Shown piece after piece: positions 1-8,237 of a DNA stretch of 37,301 bases (positions within the stretch are counted from its first letter, which is position 1; each line of letters opens with the position of its first letter). This stretch comes from Clostridia bacterium (GTDB lineage: Bacteria; Bacillota; Clostridia; Christensenellales; Aristaeellaceae). The stretch is from positions 1 to 37,301 of the forward strand of contig JAFSKN010000058.1 of the NCBI GenBank assembly GCA_017448975.1, written 5' to 3'. The translations under genes and the position numbers were made by a program. The notes beneath the pieces were generated by a model. The model was not told where the DNA came from and did not search any database. It was given only the letters and a program-made list of their open reading frames with translations.

Positions 1-5
1 GGGTT

Positions 6-163
6 GGCCGCCAAAGGCGGCCGGGCCAGAAGCACAAGGCTATCAAGTTGGTCATTTCTTCCAAGTAACAGCGGGAACTTGCTTTCTTTCCGCGTCAGGT
101 AATATCCGCGGGTGAGGGTCCAGGGAGATCATCTCCCTGGTGGGGTGTGGGGCAAAGCCCCAC
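6..163. repeat. Intergenic multi-hairpin repeat, copy 1
   Basis: Three hairpins lie in the leader before the first gene: GGCCGCC-aaa-GGCGGCC (6-22), CCAGGGAGAT around one central base (120-140) and GTGGGGC-aaa-GCCCCAC (147-163). The 120-163 part is related to the reverse complement of 37190-37254. Both have a CGGGT..AG..GGTCCAGG lead, a first hairpin closing with CCTGGTG, and a second GC-rich hairpin. The stem interiors differ but remain complementary. No gene is seen in bases 1-225. Confidence 0.65.
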
Positions 164-225
164 TGGTCTCCTGGTTTCTTAAAGTGTTCTTTATCAACCC
201 CCATTACACAGTAGGAGGACCCCAA

Positions 226-900
226 ATGCGTATTCTGTTCATCCGCCACGGCCAGCCCAATTATGAAAAGGATTGCCTGACTGAAATCGGCCTGCGTCAG
301 GCAAAAGACACCGCCCTGCGTTTAAAAGACGAGGGCATTGAAGCTGTGTATTCCTCTCCCTTCGGCCGGGCACGGGAAACCGCGGCGTGTACCGCCGAGA
401 TTCTGGGCCTGCCCGTTACCATCCTGCCCTTCATGCGGGAATTGTACTGGGGCAACAGCGAGGGCAAGCCCGTATTCCACCACGGCCATCCCTGGGAAAC
501 GGCCAACGAGCTCATGCGCCGGGGCTATGATTTGACCGACCCCGCTTGGGCCAGCCATCCCATTTATGAAAACAACGTGGTGGTGGAGGACGCCGCCCGG
601 GTGGGCCGGGAGCTCGACAAATGGATGGCGTCCTTGGGCTACGAACACGACGGGCATTATTACCGCTGCGTGAAGGCCGATCATCCCGCCGCGGTGGCCC
701 TGTTCAGCCATGGCGGTTCCTCCGTGGCGGCCATGAGCCGCGTTTTCAACCTCACCTTCCCCTACCTGTGCGCCACCATGCACGAGCCCTTCTGCGGCAT
801 CACCGTTGCCCGGTTCACCGACGAGCTGAACGAACCGGCCCTGCCCTGCTTAGCGCTTGCCAACGACGGGCGGCATGTGCCCTACGGCCAGGGCGGCTGA
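226..900 (+). CDS. Histidine phosphatase family protein
   Basis: A 224-residue soluble protein of the phosphoglycerate-mutase-like histidine phosphatase superfamily. The catalytic RHGQ motif lies at residues 6-9, the phosphate-binding SSPFGRARETA segment near residue 45, an acidic RELYWG segment near residue 70 and the second catalytic histidine in LFSHGGSS near residue 160. Members transfer phosphate from small metabolites, sugars or proteins to the first histidine; the substrate cannot be read from the sequence. The start at 226 was chosen over an in-frame upstream codon because GTAGGAGG lies just before it and the RHG motif sits close to the N terminus, as usual. It converges on the methyltransferase gene with 24 bases between stops. 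Confidence 0.88.
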   Translation: MRILFIRHGQPNYEKDCLTEIGLRQAKDTALRLKDEGIEAVYSSPFGRARETAACTAEILGLPVTILPFMRELYWGNSEGKPVFHHGHPWETANELMRRGYDLTDPAWASHPIYENNVVVEDAARVGRELDKWMASLGYEHDGHYYRCVKADHPAAVALFSHGGSSVAAMSRVFNLTFPYLCATMHEPFCGITVARFTDELNEPALPCLALANDGRHVPYGQGG

Positions 901-924
901 CGGGCCCGCCCGCCCGCCGCAGGA

Positions 925-1803
925 TCACCCTTTCCGCACGGCCAGCGTGTAGCATACGCCCTTGGGGGCCTCCATCCGGTGCGCCGGATTGGCCGCGTTA
1001 TAATCCGCAAAAAACCGGTGGGTCATGTCCTTGTGATCCGCATGTTCATAGATCAGGAAGCCGCACGCCGCCAGCATGCTTTCCATTTCCCGCTCCGTAT
1101 ACCGGGCTTTCATCCTTTCCCCCGCGCCCCGGGCCAGTTCCCGGTTCGCGCGCGTTTCCGCGCTTCCCTCTTTGAGGGGATAATCAAAGCAAAGGGCCGA
1201 CCCTTCGGAGAAGATTTCGCCGATCCCATTCAGGAGATTTTGAAACGCGCCTTTGTCCAGGTAATAGCTGATCCCCAGCAGGCTGCCGAAGGCTTTCGCG
1301 CCGCGGTCAAAACCGCCCGCGATCAGCCGATCCTTCCAGGACGCTTCCGCAAGATTGCAGGGGATGGAACCCGCCTTGGACTTCATTCCCGCCTGCCGGA
1401 TCCTTTTTTCCTTATCGGCCAGCACATCCGGCAGATCCAGTTCAAAAACTTCCAGGAACGGGTCCCGATTCCGGATGGCGAAGGTATCGTACCCGGCGGC
1501 GAAAAGAACGTACTGGCGGCATCCAAAGCGCTGTTCATTTTTCAGCGCCCGTTCGCAGTACGCGCTTCTGCCCAGCACCGACGGGGAAAGCTGCCTGTCC
1601 ACGATCAGGCGCAGACCCTCCTCCGCGCCGCCGTGAAAATCCGGCAGAAAAAAGTCCATTCCCTGACGCATGCTTTGGGCGATTTGATCGTAATCCAGCC
1701 CCAGCAGCCCTTCCGCCGCCGTATCGGCGAAAATGGGCACGGCGCTGTTTTTGCAGTGATACGCTCTGGCAAAGCAGCTGACCTTCGCGGTTAAATTCTC
1801 CAT
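925..1803 (-). CDS. LCM-type class I SAM-dependent methyltransferase
   Basis: A 292-residue protein resembling the leucine carboxyl methyltransferase (LCM/PPM1) family of SAM-dependent O-methyltransferases, which in bacteria often act on small molecules or polyketide-like products. Visible marks are the SAM-binding YVLFAAGYDTFAIR segment (family pattern: GAGLDTRAYR), the acidic VFELDLPDV strand that contacts the cofactor, and the GISYYLDKGAF segment typical of LCM proteins. I place the start at 1803 because GGGGG ends 7 bases upstream; the ATG at 1809 would sit almost on top of that site. The substrate is unknown. No biosynthetic neighbours are present, so it is probably a stand-alone modifying enzyme. 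Confidence 0.82.
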   Translation of the reverse strand: MENLTAKVSCFARAYHCKNSAVPIFADTAAEGLLGLDYDQIAQSMRQGMDFFLPDFHGGAEEGLRLIVDRQLSPSVLGRSAYCERALKNEQRFGCRQYVLFAAGYDTFAIRNRDPFLEVFELDLPDVLADKEKRIRQAGMKSKAGSIPCNLAEASWKDRLIAGGFDRGAKAFGSLLGISYYLDKGAFQNLLNGIGEIFSEGSALCFDYPLKEGSAETRANRELARGAGERMKARYTEREMESMLAACGFLIYEHADHKDMTHRFFADYNAANPAHRMEAPKGVCYTLAVRKG

Positions 1804-1866
1804 TTTCATGCCCCCTTTCTGCATTGGCGAATACTTATTATCACATCTTCAAACCGAATACAAGGC

Positions 1867-1895
1867 TTGAAATTTTACCCAAAATGTGGTAATAT
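1867..1895 (+). promoter_or_regulatory. Promoter-like sequence (TTGAAA-17-TAATAT)
   Basis: TTGAAA (1867-1872) and TAATAT (1890-1895) are separated by 17 bases. Transcription would start about 1902, immediately at the hairpin of 1901-1926. No clear gene follows directly, so its role is uncertain. Confidence 0.35.
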
Positions 1896-1900
1896 AAGGC

Positions 1901-1935
1901 CGTCGAAGGGAGAAAATTCCTTCGGCTTTTGTTTT
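1901..1935 (+). terminator. Hairpin with U-run, possible terminator
   Basis: The arms GTCGAAGG and CCTTCGGC form an 8-bp stem with one G-U pair, followed by TTTTGTTTT. No + strand gene ends nearby. It may stop stray transcription or form part of an untranslated leader. Confidence 0.35.
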
Positions 1936-2112
1936 GAAACGCGCAAAAATGCCGCGCCGCGTCCCAAGCAGGATGCGCGCGGCATTAAACTTTTTGTGGG
2001 GGTCATCAGTAATTATTTGGTTTTTCCCGGACCGTGGGCCATGGTTTTGCATTTGCGCGCCAAATTTGGCCGAGCCATAAGAAAAAATGATGGGTGCTTC
2101 TGGAAGTTTGAT

Positions 2113-2141
2113 TTGCAATCTGGCGTGGAAGTTTATAAGAT
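2113..2141 (+). promoter_or_regulatory. Sigma-A-type promoter for the MATE/LysR pair
   Basis: TTGCAA (2113-2118) and TAAGAT (2136-2141) have exact 17-base spacing. The MATE start codon lies about 110 bases downstream. Confidence 0.5.
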
Positions 2142-2257
2142 AGGGAAAACGAAGAACAGGTGAAAGAAACTGAGCGTGAACCCTTCGGGCATCACGCAGG
2201 GCATGCCGTTTCCTTTTTTCCTGGTCGGGGACTAAACAGAATGGGGGGTGACGCTTC

Positions 2258-3649
2258 ATGAATCCGAAAGAAAAAGAGCTGTTTGAGCATTGCAGTATCC
2301 CCAGGGCCATCTATCGCCTGGCCTTTCCAACGGTGATCGGCCAGATCATTCTGGTGGTCTACAACATGGCGGATATCTTTTTCGTGGGCCTGGCGCGCAA
2401 CGACGCCATGATGACCGCCGTGACCGTGTGCATGCCCGCCTTCATGTTCCTTTCCGCCATTTCCAATCTGTTCGGCGTGGGCGGGGCCAGCGTGATTTCC
2501 CGCGCCTTGGGAAAGCGGAAGGAAGACCGGGTGAAAGCCGCGTCGGCCTTCGCGTTCTGGGGGTGCCTGGCAACGGTGCTGCTGTATTCCGGCCTGGCTT
2601 TTATGGGGCGGCATCTGTTCGCGGATCTGCTGGGCGGCACGAACCCCGGCGTACACAAAAACGCAGTGGAATACCTTGTGGTCACGGTGGTGATCGGCGG
2701 GGCCGCCACGTCCATGGGCGGGCTGTTTTCTCACCTGATCCGCTCCGAGGGGCGTTCCGTTCACGCCAGCGCCGGGATCATGTTGGGCGGCATATTGAAC
2801 ATCGTTCTGGACCCGCTCTTTATGTTCGTGCTGCTGCCCCCTGGAAAAGAAGCCCTGGGCGCGGCTATCGCCACCGCCCTTTCCAATTTTGTTTCGCTGC
2901 TCTATTTCATCGCCGTTCAGGTGGCCATTCGGAAAAAATCCCTGCTGTCCTATCGGTATACCGCCCGCATGTGGTATAATCGGGTGCCGGCGGCGGTGCT
3001 GACGGCGGGGCTGCCCGCGTGCATCATGACGCTGTTTGAAAATATTTCCTACGCCATGCTGGATAAGCTCATGTCCCTCTCCGGCCTGGCCATGCAGACG
3101 GGGGTCGGCGTGGCGAAGAAGATCAACATGCTGGCCCACTGCATCGTGCGCGGCATCGCCCAGGGCGCGCTGCCCCTCATCGGTTACAGCTACGCGGCGG
3201 GCAACTGGGAGCGCATGCGCAAGGCTGTGCGGGCCGCCCATTTCGCGGCGGTGGGTACGGCGTGCGTTTGCGTAGCCGTCAATTTGGCCTTTGCCCGGCA
3301 GCTGACGGGGATTTTTATCCACAGTGCATCGCCTTCGCTGCGCTTTGGCGAATCGTTCCTGCGCATCCTGTGCGTGGGCGGGCCGTTTTCGGCCAGCGCG
3401 TATACCTATATTTCCTTTTTCCAGGCCACGGGCGAAGGGAAAAAATCCTTTTTCCTGGCCATGCTGCGTAAGGGGCTGGTGGATATCCCCTTGATGTTCC
3501 TGCTCGATCGCATATGGCCGGCCTACGGCATCGTGCTGGCGACGCCCCTGGCGGATGCCCTCTGCTGCGCCGCGGCGAACGGAATGTACAGAAAATACCT
3601 GCGCGAAAAAGCCGGAGCCGTCCGGCAAATCCGAGCGGAAACCGTTTGA
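2258..3649 (+). CDS. MATE family multidrug/cation efflux transporter
   Basis: A 463-residue integral membrane protein with about twelve hydrophobic segments in two homologous halves, the normal size and layout of MATE exporters. The N-terminal half carries the typical PTVIGQIILVVYNMADIFFVG helix-1 region and the GVGGASVISRALGKRK loop. The second half has TAGLPACIMTLFENISYAMLD and QGALPLIGYSYAAGN. The protein would exchange Na+ or H+ for organic cations or drugs at the cytoplasmic membrane. The start has GGGGGTG 7 bases upstream. The gene is followed after 15 bases by a LysR-type regulator on the same strand, suggesting co-transcription. The transported compound cannot be inferred. Confidence 0.92.
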   Translation: MNPKEKELFEHCSIPRAIYRLAFPTVIGQIILVVYNMADIFFVGLARNDAMMTAVTVCMPAFMFLSAISNLFGVGGASVISRALGKRKEDRVKAASAFAFWGCLATVLLYSGLAFMGRHLFADLLGGTNPGVHKNAVEYLVVTVVIGGAATSMGGLFSHLIRSEGRSVHASAGIMLGGILNIVLDPLFMFVLLPPGKEALGAAIATALSNFVSLLYFIAVQVAIRKKSLLSYRYTARMWYNRVPAAVLTAGLPACIMTLFENISYAMLDKLMSLSGLAMQTGVGVAKKINMLAHCIVRGIAQGALPLIGYSYAAGNWERMRKAVRAAHFAAVGTACVCVAVNLAFARQLTGIFIHSASPSLRFGESFLRILCVGGPFSASAYTYISFFQATGEGKKSFFLAMLRKGLVDIPLMFLLDRIWPAYGIVLATPLADALCCAAANGMYRKYLREKAGAVRQIRAETV

Positions 3650-3664
3650 AAGGAGGTAAAGGAG

Positions 3665-4558
3665 ATGGTGGATTACCGTCTGCTGTCGCTGCTGAAAATC
3701 GTGGAAACCGGCAGCTTCACCAAGGCTTCCAGTCTGCTGGGGCTGTCGCAGCCCGCCGTGAGCCAGCATATCCGGCAGCTGGAGGAATACTGGAACGTAA
3801 AAATCTTTGAGCACGCCCACAACCGCTTCACGCTCACCCCGGAAGGGGAATTGATCGTGCGTTACGCCCAGCGCATGGCGGCGCTGAGCAACAACCTGAA
3901 GCAGGCGCTGAAAAACGAGAAGGAGCAGATCCATTCCCTCACCATCGGCATCACCCACACCGCCGAAAGCAGCGCCATCATCGAAGCCCTGGCGGCCTAC
4001 ACCAACAATCTGGACCGGCTGAACCTGAAAATCCTCACCAATACCACCGATAACCTGTACACCATGCTGCGCAGCTATGAACTGGATTTCGCTTTTGTGG
4101 AGGGAAAAATCGCCGACCCCGCGTTCCGCTATCTGATGCTGGATACGGACTGCCTGGTGCTGGCGGTGCCGCCCACCCACCGGCTGGCGAAGCAGACCAT
4201 GATCAGCATCAATCAATTGAAGGAAGAAAGGCTGATCCTGCGGCTGCCCAATTCCAACACCCGCAATCTGTTCACGGCCTCCCTGGAAACCCAGGGCCTG
4301 AGCATCGACGATTTCAACGTGGCTATGGAAATCGACAGCATTGCCAGCATCAAGGATCTGATCCGGCGCGGCTTCGGCGTTTCCATCCTGGCTCGAAGCG
4401 CCTGCATGGACGAGATCAAAAAAGAAAAGCTGGTGGTGCTGTCGGTGGAAAACCTGAGCATGATGCGGGAAATCAACATCGTGTATTTGAAGGGCTATGA
4501 GCATTTGGATTTTCTCAACGGGATCGTGAAACAATATAATGGGATGCAGAGAAAATAA
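3665..4558 (+). CDS. LysR family transcriptional regulator
   Basis: A 297-residue LysR-type regulator of normal length. The N-terminal winged helix-turn-helix spans about residues 1-60 (FTKASSLLGLSQPAVSQHIRQLEE is split by the recognition helix around LSQPAVSQHI). A linker helix follows, then an effector-binding domain from about residue 90 with the periplasmic-binding-protein fold. A strong GAAAGGAGG site precedes the ATG. It lies 15 bases after the MATE exporter and reads the same way, so it probably shares that transcript. Most LysR regulators sit divergent from their target, so control of this exporter is plausible but not shown. The inducer is unknown. Confidence 0.92.
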   Translation: MVDYRLLSLLKIVETGSFTKASSLLGLSQPAVSQHIRQLEEYWNVKIFEHAHNRFTLTPEGELIVRYAQRMAALSNNLKQALKNEKEQIHSLTIGITHTAESSAIIEALAAYTNNLDRLNLKILTNTTDNLYTMLRSYELDFAFVEGKIADPAFRYLMLDTDCLVLAVPPTHRLAKQTMISINQLKEERLILRLPNSNTRNLFTASLETQGLSIDDFNVAMEIDSIASIKDLIRRGFGVSILARSACMDEIKKEKLVVLSVENLSMMREINIVYLKGYEHLDFLNGIVKQYNGMQRK

Positions 4559-4609
4559 TACGGCCGTGCCGGAACGGACCGACACAGCCCAAATGACCAA
4601 ATCGATATT

Positions 4610-5449
4610 TTATTTGGACGGCTTTTCCGTTTGCATGGAAACATGGGTAACGGGAGAAACGGTGCGCAGGAAACGGGAAAAATTCAGCGCGGCGGGGTCG
4701 GGCAGCTCGTCTAAGCTGGTCAGGCGGTATTCCACCGTCTCCAGCCCGTCGGCCCGCAGGATTCCCACCGCGGCCAGGTAGCTGTCGCCGGTGGCAGCGC
4801 CGTCCTGCACCGTCGTATCCAGGGCGGCGTCGGCAAAAACCAGTTCGCCGTTCCGAACGCAAAAACGGAACAGTTCAGAGCCCGTAGTCTGGCCGTTCAG
4901 GGAATCGGTCAGGGTCACCGTACCGCTGGACAAATCCTCCGATACGTCGTAATCCCGCGCCCGGTCGAACAGACCGCCGCCGGACACGGCGTAATCCCCG
5001 TTCAGCTGGCTGTCCAGGGGCGTTTCATCGGCGGGGTTCGGGGTGGCGCTGCCTTCCTGGACGTATTCATCCATGGCTTCCCAGGCTGTGGCCTCGTAGG
5101 TATAATCGCCCGTCTCATGCCGGGTGAAGCGCCAGCGGCCCGCCAGGGCCTGGGCTCCCGCCGCTTCCGCGTCCAGCGCCATCTGGTTCAGCAGATCGCC
5201 GGGAATGGTGTAGGCTAAGCTTTCCGGGCTTTTCTGCGCCGCCTGGGAAAGCGTTTCCTGATAGGGCTCCATGAGCGCCCGCACCGCGTCCCCCAGCGGG
5301 CCCTGGGCCTTGTTCAGTACGGAGGCGGCCGCCTCCTGCCCGCCCTCCGGCCCGGCGGTGGGAGACGCCTCCCCCTGCTGTCCTCCGCAGCCGGAAAGCG
5401 CCAGGGCGGCGAGCAGCAGCAAAACCGGCAAACCCTTTCTTTTTTCCAT
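4610..5449 (-). CDS. Putative secreted lipoprotein, unknown function
   Basis: A 279-residue protein with a lipoprotein signal peptide: basic MEKRKG, a leucine/alanine-rich core and the lipobox LALSGC with cysteine near residue 21, followed by a low-complexity Gly/Gln/Glu linker to about residue 45. It should be lipid-anchored on the outer face of the membrane. The rest is an acidic, soluble-looking domain rich in Asp, Thr and Tyr that I do not recognise. The start at 5449 is chosen because GGGGAGGA lies 11 bases upstream and the signal peptide begins there; the longer frame would put charged residues in front. It is transcribed from its own promoter, divergent from the HD-GYP gene. Confidence 0.8.
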   Translation of the reverse strand: MEKRKGLPVLLLLAALALSGCGGQQGEASPTAGPEGGQEAAASVLNKAQGPLGDAVRALMEPYQETLSQAAQKSPESLAYTIPGDLLNQMALDAEAAGAQALAGRWRFTRHETGDYTYEATAWEAMDEYVQEGSATPNPADETPLDSQLNGDYAVSGGGLFDRARDYDVSEDLSSGTVTLTDSLNGQTTGSELFRFCVRNGELVFADAALDTTVQDGAATGDSYLAAVGILRADGLETVEYRLTSLDELPDPAALNFSRFLRTVSPVTHVSMQTEKPSK

Positions 5450-5480
5450 AAACAAATGTCCTCCCCGATTCATTGGCCTT

Positions 5481-5509
5481 ATTATACTATAATTGATTCC
5501 CCGCTTCAA
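5481..5509 (-). promoter_or_regulatory. Sigma-A promoter for the lipoprotein gene
   Basis: On the minus strand TTGAAG (5509-5504) and TATAAT (5486-5481) are separated by 17 bases, a near-consensus arrangement. It lies about 30 bases upstream of the lipoprotein start codon. Confidence 0.75.
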
Positions 5510-5583
5510 GCGAATAAAACCGACAGGATTTTTCATGCCTACAGTTTTTTTACAGTTTTTATCATGACATTTTTGGAAAAAAC

Positions 5584-5612
5584 TTGCCCAAATGATCTTT
5601 TTCCTGTATAAT
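5584..5612 (+). promoter_or_regulatory. Sigma-A promoter for the HD-GYP/GGDEF gene
   Basis: TTGCCC (5584-5589) and a perfect TATAAT (5607-5612) have 17-base spacing. Transcription should begin near 5619, which argues against the upstream ATG at 5617 and for the start at 5707. Confidence 0.75.
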
Positions 5613-5706
5613 AGATTTGATTAGGTGGGTATTTATTTGCAGAAATGCAGGAATGTTCGGCGTATTTTCGGTTTTCATCGCCATCCAGGAGAGAGGGCAT
5701 ATCCTG

Positions 5707-7998
5707 ATGAAGAATCCTTTCGGGAAACTGCGGGCAAACAAGCTGTCCACAAAGATCATCCTGCTGGTGGAGATCATCGCCATCGTCTCCGGCAGCGTAT
5801 TTTGCGTGGTTTCCATTATCAACAGCAGGCTCGGCATCAAAAAATCCATCCAGCAGCGCATGCTGGACATCGCCAACTGCGCCGCCGGTTCCATCAACGG
5901 CGATATTTTGGGCAGCCTGAAAGCGGAGGACGCGGACACGCCGGAATACCGGCAGATTTATCACACGCTGGAGGTGTTCCGGAACAACACGGAGCTGGAA
6001 TATGTGTATGGCGTCCGGGACGAGGGAAACGGCCGCTTCACCTTTACCGTGGATCCGGATCCCGTTGATCCCGGCGAATTCGGCGAGGAAGTAAAATACA
6101 CCGAAGCGCTCGCGGCGGCCGGCAGGGGCACTGCGGCGCTGGACGAAACGCCCTATACCGACGCCTGGGGCACCTTTTACAGCGCGTACAGCCCGGTGCT
6201 CGATTCTGCCGGCAGGATCGCCGGCATCATTGCCGCCGATTTCTCCTCCCAATGGTTCGAGGCCCAGCTTTCGCAGCGCACCGGCACAACTATTTTAAGT
6301 TCCGTCGCCATCCTGCTTACGACCGTGCTGATCGCGGCGGTGATGTCGCTGATCACGGTGCGCCCCTTCGTTCAGCGCCAGGAGCAGCTTTCCCGGGAGG
6401 TGGAGAAAAAAGCTGCCGAGAATAAGCAGCTCTCCTTGCAGGTCGTCCGTTCCCTGGTGGACGCCATCGACGCCAAGGACGTATATACCAAAAATCACGC
6501 CTCCCGCGTGAGCCAGTATGCCGTCAAGATCGCGGAAACCGTCGGGTGGAAGGAAGACAGGATCAGCGATTTGCGGTATGCCGCCCTGCTGCACGACATC
6601 GGCAAGATCGGCGTGCCCGATTCCATTCTGAGCAATCCCAACCCGCTGTCAGACGTGGAGTATGACATCATCAAATCCCATACCACCATCGGCGGGGACA
6701 TCTTAAAGAACAAAAGCATCATCAAAACAGCCGAGGGCGTGGCCAGAAGCCACCACGAACGCTACGACGGCGCGGGCTACCCCCAGGGGCTGAAGGGCGA
6801 GGAAATATCCGAGGAAGCCCGCATCGTCACCATCGCGGACGCTTTTGATTCCATGAACTCCCACCGCGCCTACAGAAGGGCGTGCGACCCCGCGTACATC
6901 CGGAAGGAACTGACCGAGGGCCGGGGAACGCAGTTCGATCCCCATTTTGTGGACGTGTTCGTCGGGCTGTGGGACAAGGGCCTGCTGGACGATATCATCA
7001 GGCAGGACGCACAGGAAGACACGGGGGGCCTGGAAGCGTCCTCCGCGCTGCTGCAGGAGGTCATGGAGAAATTCGTCACCCAGGGCGTAACGGACGATTA
7101 CGACGCCATTACCGGCGTCATGACCAGGAGCACCGGCGAAGCGGCCATCGTGCAGGCCATGAAAGGCAGCGGATGCTTAGCGTTTATGGATCTGGACAAT
7201 CTGAAAAAAATCAACGATATTTACGGCCATAAGGTCGGGGATCAGGCGCTTCGCTTCGCGGGCGACGTGCTGACGGAAAACGGCCAAAACACCGTTTGCT
7301 GCCGTTTGGGCGGGGATGAATTCCTTTGCTTCATGAAGGGCGTTACCCAGGAAGAAGCGGAAACCGGGATTCAAAAGATCATCAGCGATTTTGAGCAAAA
7401 GAAGAACGCCGAGCCCGAAACCTCCATGGCAACGATTTCCGCCGGCCTGGTGATGTGCACTCCCGCCGATACCTATATGAAGGCCTATAACCGGGCGGAC
7501 CGGGCGCTCTATTATGTGAAGCAGCACGGCAAAAACGGCTATCAGTTCTACACCCCGGATTCCGAGATTTTCCGCAGCGAAACGGTGGACGTGAACCGCA
7601 TCGTCACCGGCATCCGCACCAGCGGCAGCTACAACGGAGCCATGGATGTGGAATACAGGCAATTCGCCACCCTGTACGAATTCATCGAAAATATCAAAAA
7701 ACGGTTCTCCCACCCCTTTATGCTCATCATGATCACCCTTGAAACGGACGCCCACGAACCTCCTCTGCCCGAAGAGCTGGAAAAAGCCATGTATTACATG
7801 GAACAGTCCATTCAGCAAACCATCCGCAACGTGGACGTGCTCACCCGCTACAGCCGCAAGCAGTTCCTGATCATCCTGCTGGGCTCCAACGCGGAAGGCG
7901 TACAGATCGCCGTGGACCGCATTTTCCGGGGCTACTACAAAATGTGCGGCAGCGGCGCGTTCTCCCCGTCCTACGCGGTGGCGGAAGTGGACGCATAA
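5707..7998 (+). CDS. Membrane Cache sensor with HD-GYP and GGDEF domains
   Basis: A 763-residue transmembrane signalling protein. An N-terminal helix (about 17-39) and a second helix (about 200-222) bracket an extracellular Cache-like sensor. A short coiled linker leads to an HD-GYP phosphodiesterase domain with LLHDIGKIG (about 292-300) and HHERYDGAGYP (about 348-358), which typically hydrolyses c-di-GMP. Next is a GGDEF domain with an intact LGGDEF motif (about 535-539). A third domain (about 645-763) looks like a degenerate GGDEF fold, with SRKQF where GGDEF would be. Both synthesis and breakdown of c-di-GMP are therefore possible. ATG 5707 follows AGGAGAG; the longer frame begins at the predicted transcription start. 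Confidence 0.88.
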   Translation: MKNPFGKLRANKLSTKIILLVEIIAIVSGSVFCVVSIINSRLGIKKSIQQRMLDIANCAAGSINGDILGSLKAEDADTPEYRQIYHTLEVFRNNTELEYVYGVRDEGNGRFTFTVDPDPVDPGEFGEEVKYTEALAAAGRGTAALDETPYTDAWGTFYSAYSPVLDSAGRIAGIIAADFSSQWFEAQLSQRTGTTILSSVAILLTTVLIAAVMSLITVRPFVQRQEQLSREVEKKAAENKQLSLQVVRSLVDAIDAKDVYTKNHASRVSQYAVKIAETVGWKEDRISDLRYAALLHDIGKIGVPDSILSNPNPLSDVEYDIIKSHTTIGGDILKNKSIIKTAEGVARSHHERYDGAGYPQGLKGEEISEEARIVTIADAFDSMNSHRAYRRACDPAYIRKELTEGRGTQFDPHFVDVFVGLWDKGLLDDIIRQDAQEDTGGLEASSALLQEVMEKFVTQGVTDDYDAITGVMTRSTGEAAIVQAMKGSGCLAFMDLDNLKKINDIYGHKVGDQALRFAGDVLTENGQNTVCCRLGGDEFLCFMKGVTQEEAETGIQKIISDFEQKKNAEPETSMATISAGLVMCTPADTYMKAYNRADRALYYVKQHGKNGYQFYTPDSEIFRSETVDVNRIVTGIRTSGSYNGAMDVEYRQFATLYEFIENIKKRFSHPFMLIMITLETDAHEPPLPEELEKAMYYMEQSIQQTIRNVDVLTRYSRKQFLIILLGSNAEGVQIAVDRIFRGYYKMCGSGAFSPSYAVAEVDA

Positions 7999-8237
7999 TT
8001 CCCATGCAGCTATCGCTGAATGGGACGAATGAAAGCGGAATCAGGAAGGATATACGGCTTTCAGTCCGGATTTCAAGCATAAGTCCCGCATTGTCACAAG
8101 AACAGTGACGGCCGAGGAATGTGTCAACAAGGAAACCGGAAAAATCATTTCTTTTCGGAAATCACAGCTGAACGGAAGATGACGTATGACTGCTACGGCT
8201 GCTAATTTGGGCTGTACTCCCGCTTTTCTTGGTTTTC
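7999..8237. other. Non-coding region after the HD-GYP gene
   Basis: No gene is seen. Short imperfect hairpins occur (GTCAC..GTGAC, and CCGGAAAA..TTTTCGG near 8136-8159). No U-run terminator follows the stop codon. The sequence merges into the hairpin array that begins at 8238. Confidence 0.4.

Larger units (their letters stand above)
1804..2257. other. Intergenic region before the MATE gene
   Basis: A 454-base stretch without a convincing gene. It holds two promoter-like sequences on the + strand (1867-1895 and 2113-2141) and an 8-bp hairpin with a U-run (1901-1935). Open frames on both strands lack ribosome binding sites and family resemblance. The base composition is more AT-rich than the flanking genes. 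Confidence 0.5.

Noticed and set aside
1867-2163. A 98-codon open frame before the MATE gene
   Set aside because: It begins inside a promoter-like sequence, lacks a ribosome binding site and crosses a hairpin with a U-run.
2192-4600. An 802-codon open frame on the minus strand across the MATE and LysR genes
   Set aside because: Its translation is rich in His, Gln, Arg and Gly with no domain pattern; it is the complement of two well-supported genes in GC-rich DNA.
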